64,000 nucleotides of DNA, from contig JH153375.1 in the NCBI GenBank assembly GCA_000226015.1, positions 140,341-204,340 of the forward strand, read 5' to 3'. A program made the position numbers and the translations under genes. Below the pieces are notes generated by a model. It was not told where the DNA came from and searched no databases. It saw only the letters and a list, made by a program, of their open reading frames with translations. This document shows, piece after piece, positions 62,201 to 64,000 of the stretch. Positions within the stretch are counted from its first letter, which is position 1, and each line of letters starts with the position of its first letter. This stretch comes from Mnemiopsis leidyi. Taxonomy: Eukaryota; Ctenophora; Tentaculata; Lobata; Bolinopsidae.

Positions 62201-63830
62201 AATAGGAGGAGGTCCTGGATATCTGCAGCATCACATCCCGATAAGATGGCAGCCTGTATTGCAGCACCGCATGCCACTGCTTCGTCCAGATTCATTCGTT
62301 TATTGAGATTGACCTCATAGTCGAAATGTTCTTTGATGAGTTCTTGGATCTTTGGAATGCGTGTGGAACCTCCAACAAGAATGACTTCCAAAACATCTCC
62401 AGTTGTGGGAGCGCTTTGTCTGGCCTCACTTAACACATCGATAATGGTAGCAAACAAACTTGAGTTGATATCTTCAAAAAGGTCTCGAGTTATTGTTAAG
62501 GAAAAATCTCTTCCTTCAAACAGAGCCTCCAGATCTATTTTGACCTGAGACTGAAAAGAGAGTGAAATCTTTGTTTCTTCACTGGCTTTCTTCAGTCTTC
62601 GGATCGCTCGCTGATTGAGGGACGAAAGATTCTCTTTTCTTTGAAACTCCTTTATCAAGTAAATAAGTAGGTTTTTCGTGAAGTCTTCTCCTCCTACGGA
62701 CGCGCCTTTGGATGCCAATATCTCACAAATTCCACCATCTATTGACACAAACGACACATCAAGAGATCCCCCTCCCAAGTCAAACACTACAACAATGTTC
62801 GTATCTGACGATTGCAAGGAAAGTTCGTGTGCATAAGCCAAGGCGGCGGCAGTGGGCTCGTTTATCAGACGCAGAACTTGTAATCCAGCTCGACTTGCAG
62901 CTCGCTTCGTTGCTTCTCTCGTCATTACTCCACAATTGGAAGGAACAGTTACTACCGCACTCCTAACGTTATACCCCAGATAATCAACAGCTGCTTCTCT
63001 CAACTTTAAAAGGATCATCCCGAAAATTTCCTCTGGTGAGTATGTCTCTGTAGTACCACAACTATTAACTCTCACCCTCACCATACCGTCATCATACGAT
63101 ACAAGTTCGAAGGGCCACATCCGTTGAATGCTTATGTAGTGGAGGGAACCAGGATCTTTTACAACTGTCCCCATGATATGTTTCATATCGTAGACAGTGT
63201 TGGAGGGATTTCTTGAGGCTTGGCTTTTTGCAAGATCTCCAACCAAAACATCCTCATCAGTGAAAGATACATAACTAGGGGTGGTCCTATTTCCATTTTC
63301 GTTGGGTATAATCTGCACTTGGCCGTTTTTAAAAACTCCAACACAACATTTGGTAGTTCCAAGGTCTATGCCAATAGCCAATCGTTCTGACATGGCCCGA
63401 GCAGTTAATCCATTTTATATGCTAGGAATGTGCAGATTTGATTAGCAATATTGAAATGTAAATTTAATGTATCGTAAAATTGATTGATCCCTTAGCACAT
63501 TCTTGAATTTCTTCCCTTGACTCTATCAAAAACAACTTTTCAAAAAATGCAAAAAGTTTCTAAAACTTAACTATTTAAAAACTTTGATAAAACTATAATA
63601 AACTATAATATAAACTTCAACAAACTATAATAAACTTCAAACACTAGATTACCTGTGTCAGGGACAGGTGAAGTTCCTCCACCAGATAGTTGAGGAGAAT
63701 AGACACCAAAGATCTGGGTAGAACATCAAAGTGCTGTCTGTTTACGTTATCTGACACACTGGTGAAACTAAATACTGTGTTCACCTGGGTTTTGGATTTG
63801 GGTGTTAGCAACCTGATATGGGGCGACAAC
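53279..63830 (-). CDS. PIGT: GPI transamidase component PIG-T (start beyond the found exons)
   Basis: Eleven exons in transcript order: 63653-63830, 60544-60676, 59890-59985, 57857-58025, 57506-57668, 57180-57325, 56886-57051, 56492-56674, 56198-56296, 55954-56043, 53279-53530. All phases fit; about 557 aa are covered (human PIG-T has 578). PIG-T is an ER membrane subunit of the complex that attaches GPI anchors. Matches recalled from human PIG-T include [93 protein letters not shown] and [17 protein letters not shown], the last entering the single C-terminal membrane helix. The C-terminal tail is longer and Lys/Glu-rich. The signal-peptide exon was not found and probably lies near or beyond 64000. 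AATAAA follows the stop closely (complement at 53256-53261). Two other genes lie inside its introns. Confidence 0.93.
58293..59198 (+). CDS. BPI/LBP-like secreted lipid-binding protein, intronless, nested in PIG-T
   Basis: A single 301-codon frame from the ATG at 58293. A signal peptide ([16 protein letters not shown]) precedes a mature protein that fits the N-terminal barrel of the BPI/LBP/PLUNC family: [37 protein letters not shown], then a Cys in DRSCSVTF and another in EEMVCKEVG, in the position of the family's barrel disulfide. Such proteins bind lipids or bacterial lipopolysaccharide in two-barrel form. At 301 aa this one has one full barrel and little of the second. It lies on the opposite strand inside the PIG-T intron between 58025 and 59890. 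The family call rests on pattern and cysteine spacing, so it is good but not certain. Confidence 0.72.
   Translation: MLAFLLLFAFVQPAGGASDVPTFEIIIYPSGIKKLEDSLYDRVAAAGKNFTENGAVALPDVSSSSYKLRNMRLTGLGLDRPEVQVVPDTGLRIRQTVSKCTVKADYEIKVLFFSHDGELDITTSFTVDVMGGVEYTEQGGLAISDRSCSVTFHTFDINLHNLIFSTAAKLMKEKITSTVEEMVCKEVGKSFRDFNIMDQIPFAKTGKFDNSPTVVFKADKIEFSVRISSDSNINPMPVLDNAEKRMICLTVSKKFIGNTSDKTEMTADTIIETVKTSLPILKDGDVNFKEMGDFFVLCADF
60049..60262. repeat. 22-bp minisatellite in a PIG-T intron
   Basis: About ten units of CGCCAGATCCCTATAAACTC followed by AC or AC-C, starting about 65 bp upstream of the PIG-T exon at 59890-59985 in transcript direction. Confidence 0.93.
60900..61512. mobile_element. Non-autonomous DNA transposon with terminal inverted repeats in a PIG-T intron
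   Basis: The left end CAGTCTCCAAGAAGCCCGAA (then ACTTCCAC) and the right end, read as its complement CAGTCTTCAAGAAGCCCGAC (then ACTTCCAC), form a 28-bp inverted repeat with two mismatches. Next to both ends are several copies of TGGAATTCCAC-type palindromes, about five on the left and four on the right. Length is 613 bp. The interior frame at about 61062-61271 shows no transposase signature. No target duplication was recognised. Confidence 0.82.
61771..63393 (-). CDS. HSP70-family chaperone, intronless, short C-terminus, nested in PIG-T
   Basis: One uninterrupted 540-codon frame from the ATG at 63393. The ATPase domain has all three HSP70 signatures: [13 protein letters not shown] near the start, [14 protein letters not shown] (usual form DLGGGTFDVS) near residue 200 and [16 protein letters not shown] near residue 335. 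[12 protein letters not shown] and [11 protein letters not shown] are also present. The substrate-binding beta domain follows ([20 protein letters not shown]). The protein then stops about 100 residues short of the usual 640-650 and ends QEILFG, with no helical lid and no EEVD or KDEL tail, so a cytosolic form with altered client or cochaperone binding is inferred. No signal peptide. The lack of introns and its place in a PIG-T intron on the same strand suggest a retrocopy that stayed open. TATAAAA lies only about 20 bp before the ATG. Confidence 0.94.
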   Translation of the reverse strand: MSERLAIGIDLGTTKCCVGVFKNGQVQIIPNENGNRTTPSYVSFTDEDVLVGDLAKSQASRNPSNTVYDMKHIMGTVVKDPGSLHYISIQRMWPFELVSYDDGMVRVRVNSCGTTETYSPEEIFGMILLKLREAAVDYLGYNVRSAVVTVPSNCGVMTREATKRAASRAGLQVLRLINEPTAAALAYAHELSLQSSDTNIVVVFDLGGGSLDVSFVSIDGGICEILASKGASVGGEDFTKNLLIYLIKEFQRKENLSSLNQRAIRRLKKASEETKISLSFQSQVKIDLEALFEGRDFSLTITRDLFEDINSSLFATIIDVLSEARQSAPTTGDVLEVILVGGSTRIPKIQELIKEHFDYEVNLNKRMNLDEAVACGAAIQAAILSGCDAADIQDLLLLDVCPMSLGIETSGGVMAHVIKVNTTIPTILRQMFKVSGLLTEGQSDMHIKIYEGESDVASENTLLGQCYFTEVPCDKVVELSFSVDANGSLAVNASLKEVTNLICKHSLLSIDSFKNKYSGHQKQTIKTIKSSESKQEILFG

Positions 63831-64000
63831 CTGGGACATCTACTACAACACTAATGTGTTTTGCCTGGTTCATTTTTACTTTTCTTCAAGAAAAACGGGA
63901 GCGAAGAAAGAGAGAGAGGCGAGCGGGGCTTGGAAAAATTACTCAAATGAGTTTGACATTTTGACAAATAAACAGTTTTCAGGCGATCAAACGTTAACAA
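63831..64000. other. Right edge, upstream part of the PIG-T gene
   Basis: Too short to judge. It should be intron, or contain the first PIG-T exon encoding a signal peptide; no in-frame ATG could be linked to the exon at 63653-63830. Confidence 0.4.

Overview
This window looks like nuclear DNA of an animal, most likely a non-vertebrate. It is AT-rich, and its genes are split by GT-AG introns of about 0.1 to 3 kb. It carries animal families: tetraspanins, an SLC22-type transporter, a matrix metalloproteinase with a hemopexin-like region, a rhodopsin-class GPCR, an ARF GTPase, PIG-T of the GPI transamidase, an HSP70 and a BPI/LBP-like protein. No phylum can be named from the sequence alone. Gene models were built by hand from splice sites, codon phase and family resemblance. 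Where every exon phase fits and the total length is a multiple of three, I treat the model as strong. No database search was run.

Layout. 2.5-8.7 kb (+): three consecutive tetraspanin EC2-TM4 cassettes, each with its own stop, and no recognisable TM1-TM3 exons for any of them; a small single-pass membrane ORF lies between cassettes 2 and 3. 9.8-12.7 kb: a GC-rich repeat complex containing a hAT-like MITE with an 8-bp target duplication. 13.2-20.5 kb (-): a complete 12-exon SLC22-like transporter of 565 aa. 21.4-24.6 kb: a decayed MULE transposon (FLYWCH finger plus MULE transposase), a LINE fragment and several minisatellites. 25.6-33.3 kb (-): three unrecognised gene models. 35.4-41.6 kb (+): a two-exon matrix metalloproteinase (721 aa) preceded by a broken partial duplicate of its last exon. 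42.4-43.6 kb (-): a two-exon GPCR (344 aa). 48.3-51.4 kb (+): a four-exon divergent ARF GTPase (193 aa). 53.3 kb to the right edge (-): PIG-T in at least 11 exons. Two intronless genes sit inside PIG-T introns: a BPI/LBP-like gene on the opposite strand and a C-terminally short HSP70 on the same strand.

Two themes deserve a second look. First, the tetraspanin cassettes all begin at the same structural point in the same codon phase, so they could be alternative 3' halves of one gene or tandemly copied half-genes. Second, tandem repeats repeatedly touch or copy splice sites: the cassette 1 donor, the cassette 2 acceptor, the SLC22 exon 3 acceptor, the donor of unknown gene B and the ARF exon 4 acceptor. 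There are assembly gaps (N) at 11244-11257, 21991-22001 and 51044-51092, two of them inside tandem arrays, so repeat copy numbers are minimum values.
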